This document shows positions 17,334-26,136 of a stretch of DNA of 64,000 nucleotides, piece by piece (the first letter of the stretch is position 1; each line of letters starts with the position of its first letter). The translations under genes were made by a program, and so were the position numbers. Location: NCBI GenBank assembly GCA_001795455.1, contig MGPB01000008.1, forward strand, positions 1-64,000, written 5' to 3'. The stretch is from Curvibacter sp. GWA2_63_95. Lineage in GTDB: Bacteria > Pseudomonadota > Gammaproteobacteria > Burkholderiales > Burkholderiaceae_C. The notes below the pieces were generated by a model. The model was given only the letters and a program-made list of their open reading frames with translations. It did no database searches and was not told where the DNA came from.

Positions 17334-17563
17334 TACCCTTCCGCCGCTTGGCGGTGTGCGGTGCTGCAGTAAGGCCCCTGCCGACCGAACAACGCGTCGG
17401 TGCTGGGCAAGTGAAGCCCACAGTGGCCGCAGGCCACCATGTCGGTTGGTTGTGCGGGCGGCTGTGGTTTGGATGCCGGTTTGGGGGCCACTGCGCTGCT
17501 GCGCGCTGTGCGCCAGCGCCAAGCCACCAAGAACACCACGGCAAGGACGATGAAGTATTTCAT
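17333..17563 (-). CDS. PP0621-type small zinc-finger-like membrane protein
   Basis: 76 residues: an N-terminal membrane helix (MKYFIVLAVVFLVAW), a proline/alanine-rich linker, then a C-terminal motif with Cys45, Cys48, Cys66 and His70 (ACGHCGLHLP...PYCSTAHRQ) able to bind a metal. This matches the small conserved proteins found upstream of pilS in betaproteobacteria; no function is known to me. Its start overlaps the cytochrome-assembly gene stop by 4 bp (ATGA), and its stop overlaps the pilS start by one base, so the group is tightly coupled. Confidence 0.85.
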   Translation of the reverse strand: MKYFIVLAVVFLVAWRWRTARSSAVAPKPASKPQPPAQPTDMVACGHCGLHLPSTDALFGRQGPYCSTAHRQAAEG

Positions 17564-18363
17564 GCGCCCCGTCCCAAAATCACTTCCAGCACAAACCGCG
17601 ACCCCACATAGGCCAGGAGCAAGAGCAGCGAGCCGGTGTAGAGCATGCGATTGGCCTGTTTGCCACGCCAGCCAAACTGGTAGCGGCCTGCCAGCAAAAC
17701 GGCAAAAGTGGCCCAAGCCAGCACGGAGAATATTGTCTTGTGGTCCCAGCGCCAGGCGTGGGTGGGGCCGTACAACACATCACCAAAGCCATAGCCCATG
17801 ACCAGGGTGGCACTCAGCAACACAAAGCCTGCTGCAACAAACCGGTAGGTCAGGCGCTCCAGGGTGAGCAGTGGCAAACCGCTGTGCGGGTCTGCGGCCT
17901 GGCGAATCCGGGCCTCGGTGCGTGTCATGAACCAGGCATGTACCACTGCGGTGCCAAACAAGCCGTAGCAGGCCACGCCAAACAGCAGGTGCAGCGGGAG
18001 CCAGATGGAGGCTGTGGCTGCCAGTGGCGTCCCCGGGAACACAAACGCCAGTGCCACCGCCAGTGCCCCCAGTGCGGCCAGTGCCCAGCGTGTTGGCAAC
18101 TGAGGAAAGACCTGGCTTTCCACGGCATACACCGCAGCCACCAGCCAGGCCGTCACCGACAGGGCCGGTGCAAACCCGAAGTACGCGGTGCTACCCATCA
18201 GGCTCCAGGCCAGCACGGCACCGTGCAGCACCCAGGCGATGACCACCCCGTTGCGCGCCGCGTTGGCCGACAAATGGGTGGCGCGCAGCGCGACCCAAGC
18301 GTAGGCGCTGGCGGCCAAAACCGACAGGGTCAGGCTGATGGGAGTCGCACTGGCTAAAATCAT
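17560..18363 (-). CDS. Cytochrome c assembly (CcsA/YpjD-like) integral membrane protein
   Basis: 267 residues with about eight hydrophobic helices. The C-terminal half carries the family signature: GYGFGDVLYGPTHAWRWDHKTIFSVLAWATFA, with the WDHK-type segment and conserved histidines for heme handling. It belongs to the CcmC/CcmF/CcsA superfamily and is closest in size to the YpjD group, often next to ffh. ATG at 18363 is used; a GTG two codons earlier is equally possible. It is transcribed divergently from ffh and heads the run to ampD. Confidence 0.88.
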   Translation of the reverse strand: MILASATPISLTLSVLAASAYAWVALRATHLSANAARNGVVIAWVLHGAVLAWSLMGSTAYFGFAPALSVTAWLVAAVYAVESQVFPQLPTRWALAALGALAVALAFVFPGTPLAATASIWLPLHLLFGVACYGLFGTAVVHAWFMTRTEARIRQAADPHSGLPLLTLERLTYRFVAAGFVLLSATLVMGYGFGDVLYGPTHAWRWDHKTIFSVLAWATFAVLLAGRYQFGWRGKQANRMLYTGSLLLLLAYVGSRFVLEVILGRGA

Positions 18364-18440
18364 CCCCACAGTTTAGCGTTTTGCTCCCTGCCAGCCCCGG
18401 CTGGCCCTCACTACAGGTTCCGCTTGCCGGAATACGTCTT

Positions 18441-19805
18441 ATGGCTTCCGCCCTTACCGACAAACTCTCCCGCCTCGTCAAAGACCTGCGCGGCCAAGGC
18501 CGCATCACCGAAAGCAATGTGACCGACATGCTGCGCGAGGTGCGCATGGCGCTGCTGGAGGCGGACGTGGCCTTGCCTGTGGTGCGTGATTTCATCGCCC
18601 GGGTCAAAGACAAAGCGCTGGGCCAAGAGGTCATGGGCTCGCTGCAGCCGGGCCAGGTGCTGGTCAGCATCGTTAACAAGGAACTTGCCGCCACCATGGG
18701 CGAGGGCGTGAGTGACATCAACCTCGCTGCGCAGCCGCCCGCGGTCATTTTGATGGCCGGCCTGCAAGGTGCCGGTAAAACCACGACCACGGCCAAGCTG
18801 GCCAAACACCTGATCGAGAAGCGCAAAAAGAAGGTGCTGACGGTGTCGGGCGACGTCTACCGCCCCGCCGCCATCGAGCAGCTCAAAACGGTGACAGCCC
18901 AGGCTGGCGCCGAATGGTTCCCGTCCACGCCGGACCAAAAGCCCGTGGACATCGGCCGCGCCGCACTGGACTACGCCAAAAAACATTTCTTTGATGTGCT
19001 GCTGGTCGACACCGCAGGCCGTCTGGCCATTGACGAAGCACTGATGCTGGAAATCAAGGAGCTGCACGCGGCCCTGAATCCAGTGGAAACCCTGTTTGTG
19101 GTGGACGCCATGCAGGGCCAGGACGCCGTGAACACCGCCAAGGCCTTCAAGGAAGCGCTGCCGCTGACCGGCATCATCCTGACCAAGACCGATGGCGATT
19201 CGCGCGGTGGTGCGGCCCTGTCGGTGCGCCAGGTCACTGGCGCCCCCATCAAATTTGCCGGTACCAGTGAAAAGCTCGATGGCCTGGAGGTGTTCGACGC
19301 CGAGCGCCACGCCGGTCGCATCCTGGGCATGGGCGACATCGTGGCCCTGGTGGAGCAAGTCACCGCCGGTGTGGACATCGAGGCTGCAAAAAAGCTGGCC
19401 GAGAAGGTCAAGAGCGGTGGCGGCTTCGATCTGAACGACTTTTTGGCCCAGATCCAGCAGATGAAACAAATGGGCGGCCTCTCCAGCCTCATGGACAAGC
19501 TGCCCGCCGCCATGGCGGCCAAGGCCGGTCAAGTGGACATGGACAAGGCCGAGAAAGACATCAAGCGCAAGGAAGGCATCATCCACAGCATGACGCCGCT
19601 GGAGCGCCGCAAGCCCGACCTCATCAAGGCCACGCGCAAGCGCCGCATTGCCGCGGGTGCCGGTGTGCACGTGCAAGAAGTCAACCGCATGCTCAAGGAA
19701 TTTGAGCAAATGCAGGACATGATGAAGAAGATGAAGGGTGGCGGCATGATGAAAATGATGAAACGCCTGGGCGGCATGAAGGGCATGCCCAAGATGCCTT
19801 TCTAA
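18441..19805 (+). CDS. ffh: Signal recognition particle protein Ffh
   Basis: SRP GTPase that, with 4.5S RNA, targets membrane proteins to FtsY and the translocon. 454 residues from the ATG at 18441. The N domain is followed by the G domain with P-loop GLQGAGKTTTTAKLA, DTAGRL and TKTDGDSRGG. The M domain (about 300-454) is methionine-rich, with EFEQMQDMMKKMKGGG and the RNA-binding segment SMTPLERRKPDL...RKRRIAAGAG. The 20-residue upstream extension lacks conservation with Ffh and is not used. Confidence 0.98.
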   Translation: MASALTDKLSRLVKDLRGQGRITESNVTDMLREVRMALLEADVALPVVRDFIARVKDKALGQEVMGSLQPGQVLVSIVNKELAATMGEGVSDINLAAQPPAVILMAGLQGAGKTTTTAKLAKHLIEKRKKKVLTVSGDVYRPAAIEQLKTVTAQAGAEWFPSTPDQKPVDIGRAALDYAKKHFFDVLLVDTAGRLAIDEALMLEIKELHAALNPVETLFVVDAMQGQDAVNTAKAFKEALPLTGIILTKTDGDSRGGAALSVRQVTGAPIKFAGTSEKLDGLEVFDAERHAGRILGMGDIVALVEQVTAGVDIEAAKKLAEKVKSGGGFDLNDFLAQIQQMKQMGGLSSLMDKLPAAMAAKAGQVDMDKAEKDIKRKEGIIHSMTPLERRKPDLIKATRKRRIAAGAGVHVQEVNRMLKEFEQMQDMMKKMKGGGMMKMMKRLGGMKGMPKMPF

Positions 19806-19816
19806 CCATCTGCCCG

Positions 19817-20716
19817 ATGGCTGACCAACACCCTGCGCAAGTTTTAAAAGGCATTGGCCTGGCCATTGCGGCCATGGCCTGTTTTGCCAGCCTGGACACC
19901 ACCACCAAATGGGTGTCACTCAGCGCGCCGCTCATGGTGGCCATGTTTTTCCGCTACGCGTTTCAGGCCGTGGCTACCACCGCCATTGAGCTGCCCCGCC
20001 AGGGGCGCGCTTTACTCCACACCGCGCACATCGGCCTGCATGTGCTGCGTGGCGGGTTGCTGCTGGCCACCAGCATCCTGGCCTTTTTGAGTCTGAAGCA
20101 CATGCCTGTGGGCGAGTTCACCGCCATCGTGTTGCTCACGCCCCTGGTGGTGACCCTGTTGGCCGCGCGCATGTTGCATGAAAAAGTGTCGCGGTTGCGC
20201 CTGCTACTGGTGGCTGGCGGTTTTGCCGGCACCTTGGCCATCGTGCGGCCAGAGGGGTCTGACTTCAACTGGGCCCTGTTGTTTCCCATCGGGGTGGTCG
20301 CCGCCAACGCGGGCTTTCAGCTGCTCACCAGCCGCATGGCTCGCACCGAAGATCCGATGACCATGCAGTTCTACACCGGCTGGACCGGTGCTGGCGTGGC
20401 CGCACTCGCCTTGCCCTTTGCCTGGGCACCGATAGAGTCGCACGCCGTGTGGGGCGGCTTGCTGCTCATGGGCATTTTGGGCAGCCTGGGCCACTTCATC
20501 TTCATCCAGGCCTTCCAGCGCGCACCCGCCGCCGTGCTCATGCCTTATATGTATGCCCAGATCGCCTTTGCCATGCTGGGCGGCTGGCTGATCTTCTCGC
20601 ACGTGCCCGACGCCTGGACCATCGCCGGCATGGCCCTGATCGCCGTGTGTGGTGCCGCTGGCGCGTGGCTCACGGCGCATGAAAGCCGGGCATCGGCCGA
20701 GGCGCCAGAGCACTGA
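19817..20716 (+). CDS. DMT-superfamily (EamA) permease
   Basis: 299 residues with about ten transmembrane helices arranged as two EamA repeats, the drug/metabolite transporter fold of the inner membrane. The first repeat contains KGIGLAIAAMACFASLDTTTKW and the pair SLKHMPVGEFTAIVLLTPL; the second has FIFIQAFQRAPAAVLMPYMYAQ. The substrate cannot be predicted. It starts 11 bp after ffh and may be co-transcribed. Two repeat elements follow its stop. Confidence 0.9.
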   Translation: MADQHPAQVLKGIGLAIAAMACFASLDTTTKWVSLSAPLMVAMFFRYAFQAVATTAIELPRQGRALLHTAHIGLHVLRGGLLLATSILAFLSLKHMPVGEFTAIVLLTPLVVTLLAARMLHEKVSRLRLLLVAGGFAGTLAIVRPEGSDFNWALLFPIGVVAANAGFQLLTSRMARTEDPMTMQFYTGWTGAGVAALALPFAWAPIESHAVWGGLLLMGILGSLGHFIFIQAFQRAPAAVLMPYMYAQIAFAMLGGWLIFSHVPDAWTIAGMALIAVCGAAGAWLTAHESRASAEAPEH

Positions 20717-20747
20717 TGGGCGCTTGCGTGGTGCGGTTTTAGTGCCT

Positions 20748-20806
20748 AATTGGCCTGTAGCCCTCGTGGAATATGCCCGAGTAGCTCCTGATTTTGTAGC
20801 AATTTT
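20748..20806 (+). repeat. Type A dispersed repeat
   Basis: Full-length copy: AATTGGCCTGTAGCCCTCGT, a variable stretch GGAATA, TGCCCGAGTAGCTCC and TGATTTTGTAGCAA. It lies about 30 bp downstream of the DMT permease stop. Confidence 0.85.
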
Positions 20807-20825
20807 TCGTGCCGGCGTGTGGTCG

Positions 20826-20904
20826 GCAGAGCGGGGAGTCCGGGCCCCCGCCTCATACTGCCAAACGCGCAGAAATCGGCGGGGCCCCGGACTCCCCGCT
20901 CTGC
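20826..20904. repeat. Type B palindromic element
   Basis: Arms of 27 bp (20826-20852 and 20878-20904) pair with a single mismatch around a 25-base loop. The loop starts TCAT and ends GAAATC, as in the element at 29289-29367 (TCAT...GAAAATC). It sits downstream of the DMT permease and could end transcription. Confidence 0.85.
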
Positions 20905-21230
20905 GGGTGAGATGGGTTGGTCTTGGGGTGCCATCGGTTAAGGTGGGGGGGCTGTTTTGCAGCGGAAGCGGACTATCAAAGAAGACAACGCGTTCCGGGT
21001 TATTGCAGGGTTTGACCATTCTGTTATCACCGTCAAAATTGCATCTGAAGTCAAAATGCGCAATCAAATCAAAGAGTTCCTGATCTGCCGTTAACGGTAT
21101 TCATAAGCAAGCCGCCTTGTTCATACGCAGATTTGCAGGATTTGGCCTCATTTTCATAGGTGGCCACACGGCATCGGGTCTGACTAATCGGATATAAATC
21201 AAGCACTTAAAGAATCCACGGGAGGAAACC
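20905..21230. other. Gene-poor stretch upstream of a short ORF
   Basis: I see no plausible gene in these 326 bases. The composition becomes more AT-rich than the flanks. There is an AT-rich GATATAAAT about 35 bp before the next ATG that might serve as a -10, but no convincing -35. Confidence 0.4.
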
Positions 21231-21284
21231 ATGGGTGTATGTGGCTTTGTTCAAAAGACCTGTTTGACGTCCATAACACGTTAG
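21231..21284 (+). CDS. 17-codon ORF with a strong ribosome site; possible 5' stub of a broken gene
   Basis: Encodes MGVCGFVQKTCLTSITR. The ATG is preceded by GGGAGGAAACC, the best ribosome-binding site in this part of the window. The stop codon lies within CGTTAGGC, and an unrelated ORF begins 18 bp later. Either this is a genuine small peptide, or (more likely, my inference) it is the start of a gene whose remainder was replaced when the following ORFs arrived. No homologue is recognised. Confidence 0.35.
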   Translation: MGVCGFVQKTCLTSITR

Positions 21285-21302
21285 GCGTCATATCACTTCT
21301 TC

Positions 21303-21965
21303 ATGCGCCCACGAATCGCATTCGCAACGGTCTTCGCCCTCGGCGCGGGGATGCACCTTTGGGTTCTCATCAGTCCGCCTCGGAGTGTTGGCTACCTAGC
21401 GGTCTATCTTTGCTGGCTCTTGCCCAGCATCGCGTTCGCCTCTTTCATTTGGAACAAGTCATCTCCGTCTCGACCACTGTCGGCGCTGGAACGCCGGATG
21501 CGCCGAGATTCCCCGGCGCTATGGATGGAGGGCCTGGGCCTGTTCGTCGCAATTGCCGCGTTGGGATTGGTAATCCACCTGTTCGGACCCTACAAAGGGT
21601 CGTACGCATGGCCCCATTCGGGGCCTGTCAGCAAGTCGGATTGGACCCAGTCCAGGGCCATGACTCTCATGCTTGTCCTCTGCGCGGGAGGGTGCTGGGG
21701 GCTGCTTCGCGGCGAGCCTGGCGACACTGATGCTCCCATACCTGATGGCTCCATGCTGGTACGTGCTGGCGGCTGGCTGCGACGATTGGCAGGCGTCGCG
21801 ATTGCTTGTTGGGGAGCGTGGCTGTTTGTTATTGGCATTCGGCATTGGGGGCAATCAGCCGATGGCTTTGACCGCTTGCTGAATCTTATGTTCGTGGTCG
21901 GCGGTCCGCTGTGGTTTCTCATAGGCTTGGCACTCGCACTGCGTCGCGGCCGCAATGCCGTCTAA
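21303..21965 (+). CDS. Unrecognised multi-span membrane protein
   Basis: 220 residues with about six hydrophobic helices: RIAFATVFALGAGMHLWVLI, YLAVYLCWLLPSIAFASF, GLGLFVAIAALGLVIHLFG, MTLMLVLCAGGCWGLL, LAGVAIACWGAWLFVIGI and LMFVVGGPLWFLIGLALAL. No family motif is recognised and no catalytic residues stand out. The ribosome site is weak. Its end overlaps the next ORF by 11 bp. Lower GC content than its neighbours and the absence of recognisable homologues suggest horizontally acquired DNA. Confidence 0.55.
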   Translation: MRPRIAFATVFALGAGMHLWVLISPPRSVGYLAVYLCWLLPSIAFASFIWNKSSPSRPLSALERRMRRDSPALWMEGLGLFVAIAALGLVIHLFGPYKGSYAWPHSGPVSKSDWTQSRAMTLMLVLCAGGCWGLLRGEPGDTDAPIPDGSMLVRAGGWLRRLAGVAIACWGAWLFVIGIRHWGQSADGFDRLLNLMFVVGGPLWFLIGLALALRRGRNAV

Positions 21966-22299
21966 CTCAGGTGTTAAATTTCAACTGGCCGATTTGCCTT
22001 CACCCGAGAACATCGTCAAGGTTGGGACTTTTCTCTACGACGACTCCGTTTTGCGTGACGTCTGTATTTCCTTCAGTCCCATACGTTTCGGAACTGGGGA
22101 CTACGAGGACTTGCCAGAGATTGTTGAAGATGTGGTTGTAGATACCTACTACGTCTTTTTCGGTTCAACGACTGGACGGGGGAGTTACACCGCTGGTGGT
22201 GGCGGGTATCCCTCACTTGCCGAAGCGGTTGCTAACGTCGAAGCCCGACCGGGGTTCGGCAAGACCTTTCAGTGGAGTGCCCAGGCGTATGAAATTTAA
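21955..22299 (+). CDS. Small hypothetical protein
   Basis: 114 residues, soluble, without signal peptide or membrane segment. It has aromatic, acidic and glycine-rich stretches (DYEDLPEIVEDVVVDTYYVFF, then GRGSYTAGGGGY). The start overlaps the previous ORF's end and no ribosome site is visible, so the true start is uncertain. Base composition (near 52% GC) is lower than the window average. Function unknown. Confidence 0.5.
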   Translation: MPSNSGVKFQLADLPSPENIVKVGTFLYDDSVLRDVCISFSPIRFGTGDYEDLPEIVEDVVVDTYYVFFGSTTGRGSYTAGGGGYPSLAEAVANVEARPGFGKTFQWSAQAYEI

Positions 22300-22515
22300 T
22301 AAGCTCGTCGAATGGACCCACAACGGAGGCCAGCATGGTCGCCATTCATCAACGCTGAGTGCGTCGTTGCGGTCTACTCACGGTCAACGTTAATGACCGC
22401 TTCTGAGCACAGCGAATGACAGTAATCAGCCTCAAGCCGACCACCCATCCCCCAAGCTGCGCTACTCGCCGCCACCCATCCACAGGCGCGCAAGGCTTTA
22501 CAAGCGAAATCGCCC

Positions 22516-22562
22516 GCTAGCGCATATAGAGCATGCGCAAGCAGCTCCTAAATAAATAGCAA
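22516..22562 (+). repeat. Type A dispersed repeat, with degraded left end
   Basis: GCTAGCGCATATAGAG, then CATGCGCAAGCAGCTCCTA and AATAAATAGCAA. It ends one base before the stop codon of the CoA-transferase gene on the other strand. The rest of 22300-22515 contains nothing I can identify. Confidence 0.8.
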
Positions 22563-22563
22563 A

Positions 22564-24078
22564 TCAAGCCATGCGCCCGGTCTTCACAAACCGGTCGTGC
22601 CACGACAGTGCTTCACTCAGAATGTGCGGGGTGTGGCGGCCGGGGGCTGTCTGCAGGGCGCGGTTGAAGTAATCGCGCAGGGCGGGGCGGAAGTCGGGGT
22701 GGGCGCAGTTTTCGATGACGAGCTGCGCGCGCTGCGTGGGGGACTTGCCGCGCAGGTCGGCCAGGCCTTGTTCGGTGACGATGATTTCCACGTCGTGCTC
22801 GGTGTGGTCGGTGTGCGAGACCATGGGCACGATGCAGGAAATGGCGCCGTCTTTGGCGGTGGAGGGCGTCATGAAGAACGACAGGTAGGCGTTGCGCGCA
22901 AAGTCGCCTGAGCCGCCTATGCCGTTCATGATGCTGCTGCCCATGAGGTGGGTGGAGTTGACGTTGCCGTAGATGTCGGCCTCGATCATCGCGTTCATGG
23001 CAATCAGGCCCAGGCGGCGGATCACCTCGGGGTGGTTGCTCATCTCCTGCGGGCGCAGCACGATGCGCTCGCGGTAGAAATCGATGTTGGCGTTGAACTC
23101 TTCCAGCGCTGCGGGGCTGAAGGACAGCGCCGTGGCCGAGGCCATGGTCAGCTTGCCGGACTTGATCATCTCCAGCATGCCGTCCTGCAGCACCTCGGTG
23201 TAGGCCGTCAGGTTGTTGAACGGGCCTTGGTTCAGGCCGATGAGCACCGCGTTGGCAATGTTGCCCACGCCGCTTTGCAGGGGCAGCAGGTCCGCCGGCA
23301 GGCGGCCGACATTCACCTCTTGCTGCAGGAACTGGATGATGTGCCCGGCAATGCGCTCGGAGGTCGCATCGGGCGGGGTGAAGGGCGAGTTGCGGTCGTG
23401 TTCGCTGGTTTCCACCACCGCAATCACCTTGGCCGGGTCGCAGTGCAGATAACACTCACCAATCCGGTCGCCGGGCGCCACCAGCGGAATGGGGCGGCGG
23501 TGTGGCGGGATGCGGGTGCCGTAGTAAATGTCGTGCATGCCTTCCAGGCCCGGATGCTGCTGGCTGTTCACTTCCAGAATGATGTGGTCGGCCAGGTCCA
23601 GCCAGGTCTTGTTGTTGCCCACCGAGGACGAGGGAATCAGCCGCCCGTCCGGCAGGATGCCCGCCACTTCTACCACCGCCACCTTGAGCGGCCCCAAAAA
23701 ACCAAACCACGCCAGCTGCGCCACGTGCGAGAGGTGGATGTCGGTGTACTGCATCTGCCCTGCGTTGATCTGCTTGCGCACCGTGGGGTCCGACTGGTAG
23801 GGCAGTCGCATGGAGACGCCGTGCGCTTTGGCCAGCGCACCGTCCAGCTCGGGGGCGGTGGAGGCGCCGGTCCACAGGCCGATCTGGAAGTCTTCGCCCG
23901 CCGCGTGCAACTGTTCCATGCGCTGGGCCAGTGCCTGTGGCACCGCCTTGGGGTGGCCGGAGCCGGTGAAGCCGCTCATGCCCACATTGGCCCCTGCGGG
24001 GATGAGGGCGGCGGCGGCCTCGGCCGACATGAGCTTGGCCTGGTAGGCGGGATGTTGGATGCGGGGGGCCGATGGCAT
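22564..24078 (-). CDS. Acetyl-CoA hydrolase/CoA-transferase family protein
   Basis: 504 residues, the usual length for the Cat1/AarC/Ach1 class of CoA-transferases that exchange CoA between succinyl- or propionyl-CoA and acetate. N-terminal AGANVGMSGFTGSGHPKAVP matches the family's first CoA-binding loop. SSSVGNNKTWLDLADHIILEVN, PLQSGVGNIANAVLIGL and AYTEVLQDGMLEMIKSG follow; the Glu of the last is the probable acyl carrier. The C-terminal half has GIGGSGDFARNAYLSFF and VTEQGLADLRGKSP. Substrate preference (succinate versus propionate) cannot be read from the sequence. The gene stands alone between the islet and miaB. Confidence 0.9.
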   Translation of the reverse strand: MPSAPRIQHPAYQAKLMSAEAAAALIPAGANVGMSGFTGSGHPKAVPQALAQRMEQLHAAGEDFQIGLWTGASTAPELDGALAKAHGVSMRLPYQSDPTVRKQINAGQMQYTDIHLSHVAQLAWFGFLGPLKVAVVEVAGILPDGRLIPSSSVGNNKTWLDLADHIILEVNSQQHPGLEGMHDIYYGTRIPPHRRPIPLVAPGDRIGECYLHCDPAKVIAVVETSEHDRNSPFTPPDATSERIAGHIIQFLQQEVNVGRLPADLLPLQSGVGNIANAVLIGLNQGPFNNLTAYTEVLQDGMLEMIKSGKLTMASATALSFSPAALEEFNANIDFYRERIVLRPQEMSNHPEVIRRLGLIAMNAMIEADIYGNVNSTHLMGSSIMNGIGGSGDFARNAYLSFFMTPSTAKDGAISCIVPMVSHTDHTEHDVEIIVTEQGLADLRGKSPTQRAQLVIENCAHPDFRPALRDYFNRALQTAPGRHTPHILSEALSWHDRFVKTGRMA

Positions 24079-24200
24079 GTCAAAAAACTCCGGGAGTCTG
24101 AGGGGGCGGGCGCCAGGCGCTCCGCAAGCCCGCCATCTTACGATTGGCTTACGGGTTTACCCTTGGTATTTTCTTGACTTGGGGCAAATCTCCCGTAAAA

Positions 24201-24220
24201 AGGGCTCCCGCAGGAGCCCT
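24201..24220 (-). terminator. Intrinsic terminator of miaB
   Basis: AGGGCTCC (24201-24208) pairs with GGAGCCCT (24213-24220) around a 4-base loop. On the minus strand it is followed by TTTTAC. It lies 21 bp after the miaB stop. Confidence 0.85.
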
Positions 24221-24241
24221 CCGTACCAGGCACCAAGCGGG

Positions 24242-25579
24242 TCAGGCGGCGTGTTCCACCGTCAGCACTTCACCGCGCAAGGTGTAGCTGCGGGTCTCAG
24301 TAATCGTTACATCCACCAACTGGCCCACCAGGCGCGGGTGGCCGGCAAAGTTGACCACGCGGTTGCACTCGGTCCGGCCCATCAGTTCACCGTTGTCGCG
24401 CTTGCTGGCGCCTTCCACCAGGATGCGCTGCACCGTGCCCAGGCGCTGGGTGCTGATGGTGGCAATGTTGGCGTTGATGGCCGCTTGCAGCTCCTGCAGG
24501 CGGGCCAGCTTCACCTCGTGCGGTGTCTCGTCGTGCAGGTTGGCCGCAGGGGTGCCGGGGCGCGGGCTGAAGATGAAGCTGAAGCTGTTGTCAAAGCCCA
24601 CGTCGTGGATGAGCTTCATCATCTTGGCGTGGTCTTCGTCTGTCTCGCCGGGGAAGCCGACGATGAAGTCGGAGCTGATCGACATATCGGGCCGGATGGC
24701 GCGCAGCTTGCGGATGGTGCTTTTGTATTCCATGGCGGTGTAGCCACGCTTCATGGCCATGAGGATCTTGTCGCTGCCGTGTTGCACCGGCAGGTGCAGG
24801 TGGCTCACCAGCTTGGGCAGCTTCTCGTAGGCCGCAATCAGGCTGGGCGTGAACTCGTTGGGGTGGCTGGTGGTGTAGCGGATGCGCTCAATGCCGGGGA
24901 TGTCGGACACGTACTCCAGCAGCGTCGCAAAGTCGGCCATCTCGCCGCCTTCGGTCATGGGCGCGCGCCAGGCATTCACGTTCTGGCCCAGCAGGTTCAC
25001 CTCTTTCACGCCCTGGTCGGCCAGGCCGGCAATTTCCACCAGCACATCTTCAAACGGGCGGTTCACTTCCTCGCCGCGGGTGTAGGGCACCACGCAGTAG
25101 CTGCAGTATTTGCTGCAACCTTCCATGATGCTCACAAAGGCGCTGGCACCGTCCACCTTGGCGGGCGGCAGGTGGTCAAACTTTTCAATCTCGGGAAAGC
25201 TGATGTCCACCTGGGGCTTGTCCAGCGCCTTGCGGGCGTTCAGCAGCTCGGGCAGGCGGTGCAGGGTTTGCGGGCCGAACACCACGTCCACATAGGGCGC
25301 GCGTTTGATGATCTCGGCACCTTCCTGGCTGGCCACGCAGCCGCCCACGCCGATCTGCACGCCCTTGGCCTTCAGGTGCTTGATGCGGCCCAGATCGGAA
25401 AACACTTTCTCCTGCGCTTTTTCGCGCACCGAGCAGGTGTTGAACAGGATCAGGTCGGCCTGCTCCACATCGTCGGTGGGCTCGTAGCCTTGGGCTGCAC
25501 CCAGCACGTCGGCCATCTTGTCCGAGTCGTACTCGTTCATTTGGCAGCCGAAGGTTTTGATAAAGACTTTTTTGGACAT
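24242..25579 (-). CDS. miaB: tRNA-2-methylthio-N6-dimethylallyladenosine synthase
   Basis: Radical-SAM methylthiotransferase that modifies A37 of tRNAs already isopentenylated by MiaA. 445 residues from the ATG at 25579 ([19 protein letters not shown]). The N-terminal UPF0004 domain has the three cluster cysteines ([25 protein letters not shown]). The radical-SAM motif is [15 protein letters not shown], and the C-terminal TRAM domain ends ...[13 protein letters not shown]. The long N-terminal extension in the open frame crosses a type A repeat and is not coding. Confidence 0.97.
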   Translation of the reverse strand: MSKKVFIKTFGCQMNEYDSDKMADVLGAAQGYEPTDDVEQADLILFNTCSVREKAQEKVFSDLGRIKHLKAKGVQIGVGGCVASQEGAEIIKRAPYVDVVFGPQTLHRLPELLNARKALDKPQVDISFPEIEKFDHLPPAKVDGASAFVSIMEGCSKYCSYCVVPYTRGEEVNRPFEDVLVEIAGLADQGVKEVNLLGQNVNAWRAPMTEGGEMADFATLLEYVSDIPGIERIRYTTSHPNEFTPSLIAAYEKLPKLVSHLHLPVQHGSDKILMAMKRGYTAMEYKSTIRKLRAIRPDMSISSDFIVGFPGETDEDHAKMMKLIHDVGFDNSFSFIFSPRPGTPAANLHDETPHEVKLARLQELQAAINANIATISTQRLGTVQRILVEGASKRDNGELMGRTECNRVVNFAGHPRLVGQLVDVTITETRSYTLRGEVLTVEHAA

Positions 25580-25594
25580 GGGACACCCCGAGAA

Positions 25595-25652
25595 AAATGC
25601 TATGAATATAGGAGCTGCTCGCGCAATATTGGCGAGGGCTAGAGGCCCAAAA
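25595..25652 (-). repeat. Type A dispersed repeat in the miaB leader
   Basis: Read on the minus strand: GGGCCTCTAGCCCTCG, CCAATAT, TGCGCGAGCAGCTCCTA and TATTCATAGCA. It lies 16 bp upstream of the miaB start, on the same strand as miaB. Confidence 0.87.
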
Positions 25653-25683
25653 GGCTCTAAAAGTGGTGCGGTGCCAGCGGCGC

Positions 25684-26079
25684 CTACTGCGTGGAGTAGG
25701 CGGGTGCGGTGGGCAAGAGCTTGGCTTCCACCTCGGTCAGCACCCACACCTCGTGCAGCATGCCCTGGGGCTCAAGGATGTACACCACGGGCAAGGTCTG
25801 GCCCACCAGGGAAGACGACATGGCCAGCATGCCATTGGCCCCACGGACGCGGGCGCCGGGCGAGAGGCGCGCCACCTTGTTGTCCAGCAGCACCTCGGGC
25901 GGTGCCACCACCTGCAGCGTGCCGCGCAGGGCTTTGGGGGGGAAGGACCGTACCGCCACCACTGCCGTGCCGGTGCTATCGGTCAGCTGTTGGGTGGTGG
26001 GGCTGGTCTGCGCCATGCCGCCCAGGGGCAGGGCGGCCAGCAAGGAGAGTGCGCCCAAGGCGCGAATGCAGCGGTTCAT
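25684..26079 (-). CDS. Small exported protein of unknown function
   Basis: 131 residues. A clear signal peptide ([24 protein letters not shown]) indicates export to the periplasm, with cleavage probably after MAQ or GMA. The mature part has beta-strand-like repeats of hydrophobic residues ([35 protein letters not shown]) and no cysteines or catalytic motif. Function not recognised. It lies 57 bp after the HAMP-receptor gene, with a terminator between them, so it probably has its own promoter or partial read-through. Confidence 0.75.
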   Translation of the reverse strand: MNRCIRALGALSLLAALPLGGMAQTSPTTQQLTDSTGTAVVAVRSFPPKALRGTLQVVAPPEVLLDNKVARLSPGARVRGANGMLAMSSSLVGQTLPVVYILEPQGMLHEVWVLTEVEAKLLPTAPAYSTQ

Positions 26080-26110
26080 GGTGTGTATCCAGAGGCTGTG
26101 AATGAAAGAA

Positions 26111-26131
26111 GGGCCCGATTTTACCGGGCCC
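26111..26131 (-). terminator. Intrinsic terminator after the HAMP-receptor gene
   Basis: GGGCCCG (26111-26117) pairs with CGGGCCC (26125-26131) around a 7-base loop. On the minus strand TTCTTTC follows. Confidence 0.75.
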
Positions 26132-26136
26132 GCCCT

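Noticed and set aside
21270..21980. Possible integron cassette: GTTAGGC before the membrane ORF and GTCTAAC at its end
   Set aside because: The core-like sevenmers are not paired with inverse cores at suitable distances to form an attC hairpin, and there is no integrase gene in the window.
24059..25642. A 527-codon frame antisense to miaB, with similar long frames antisense to accBC, nrdA and ffh
   Set aside because: All lie opposite strongly conserved genes and share the biased composition expected of antisense shadows.
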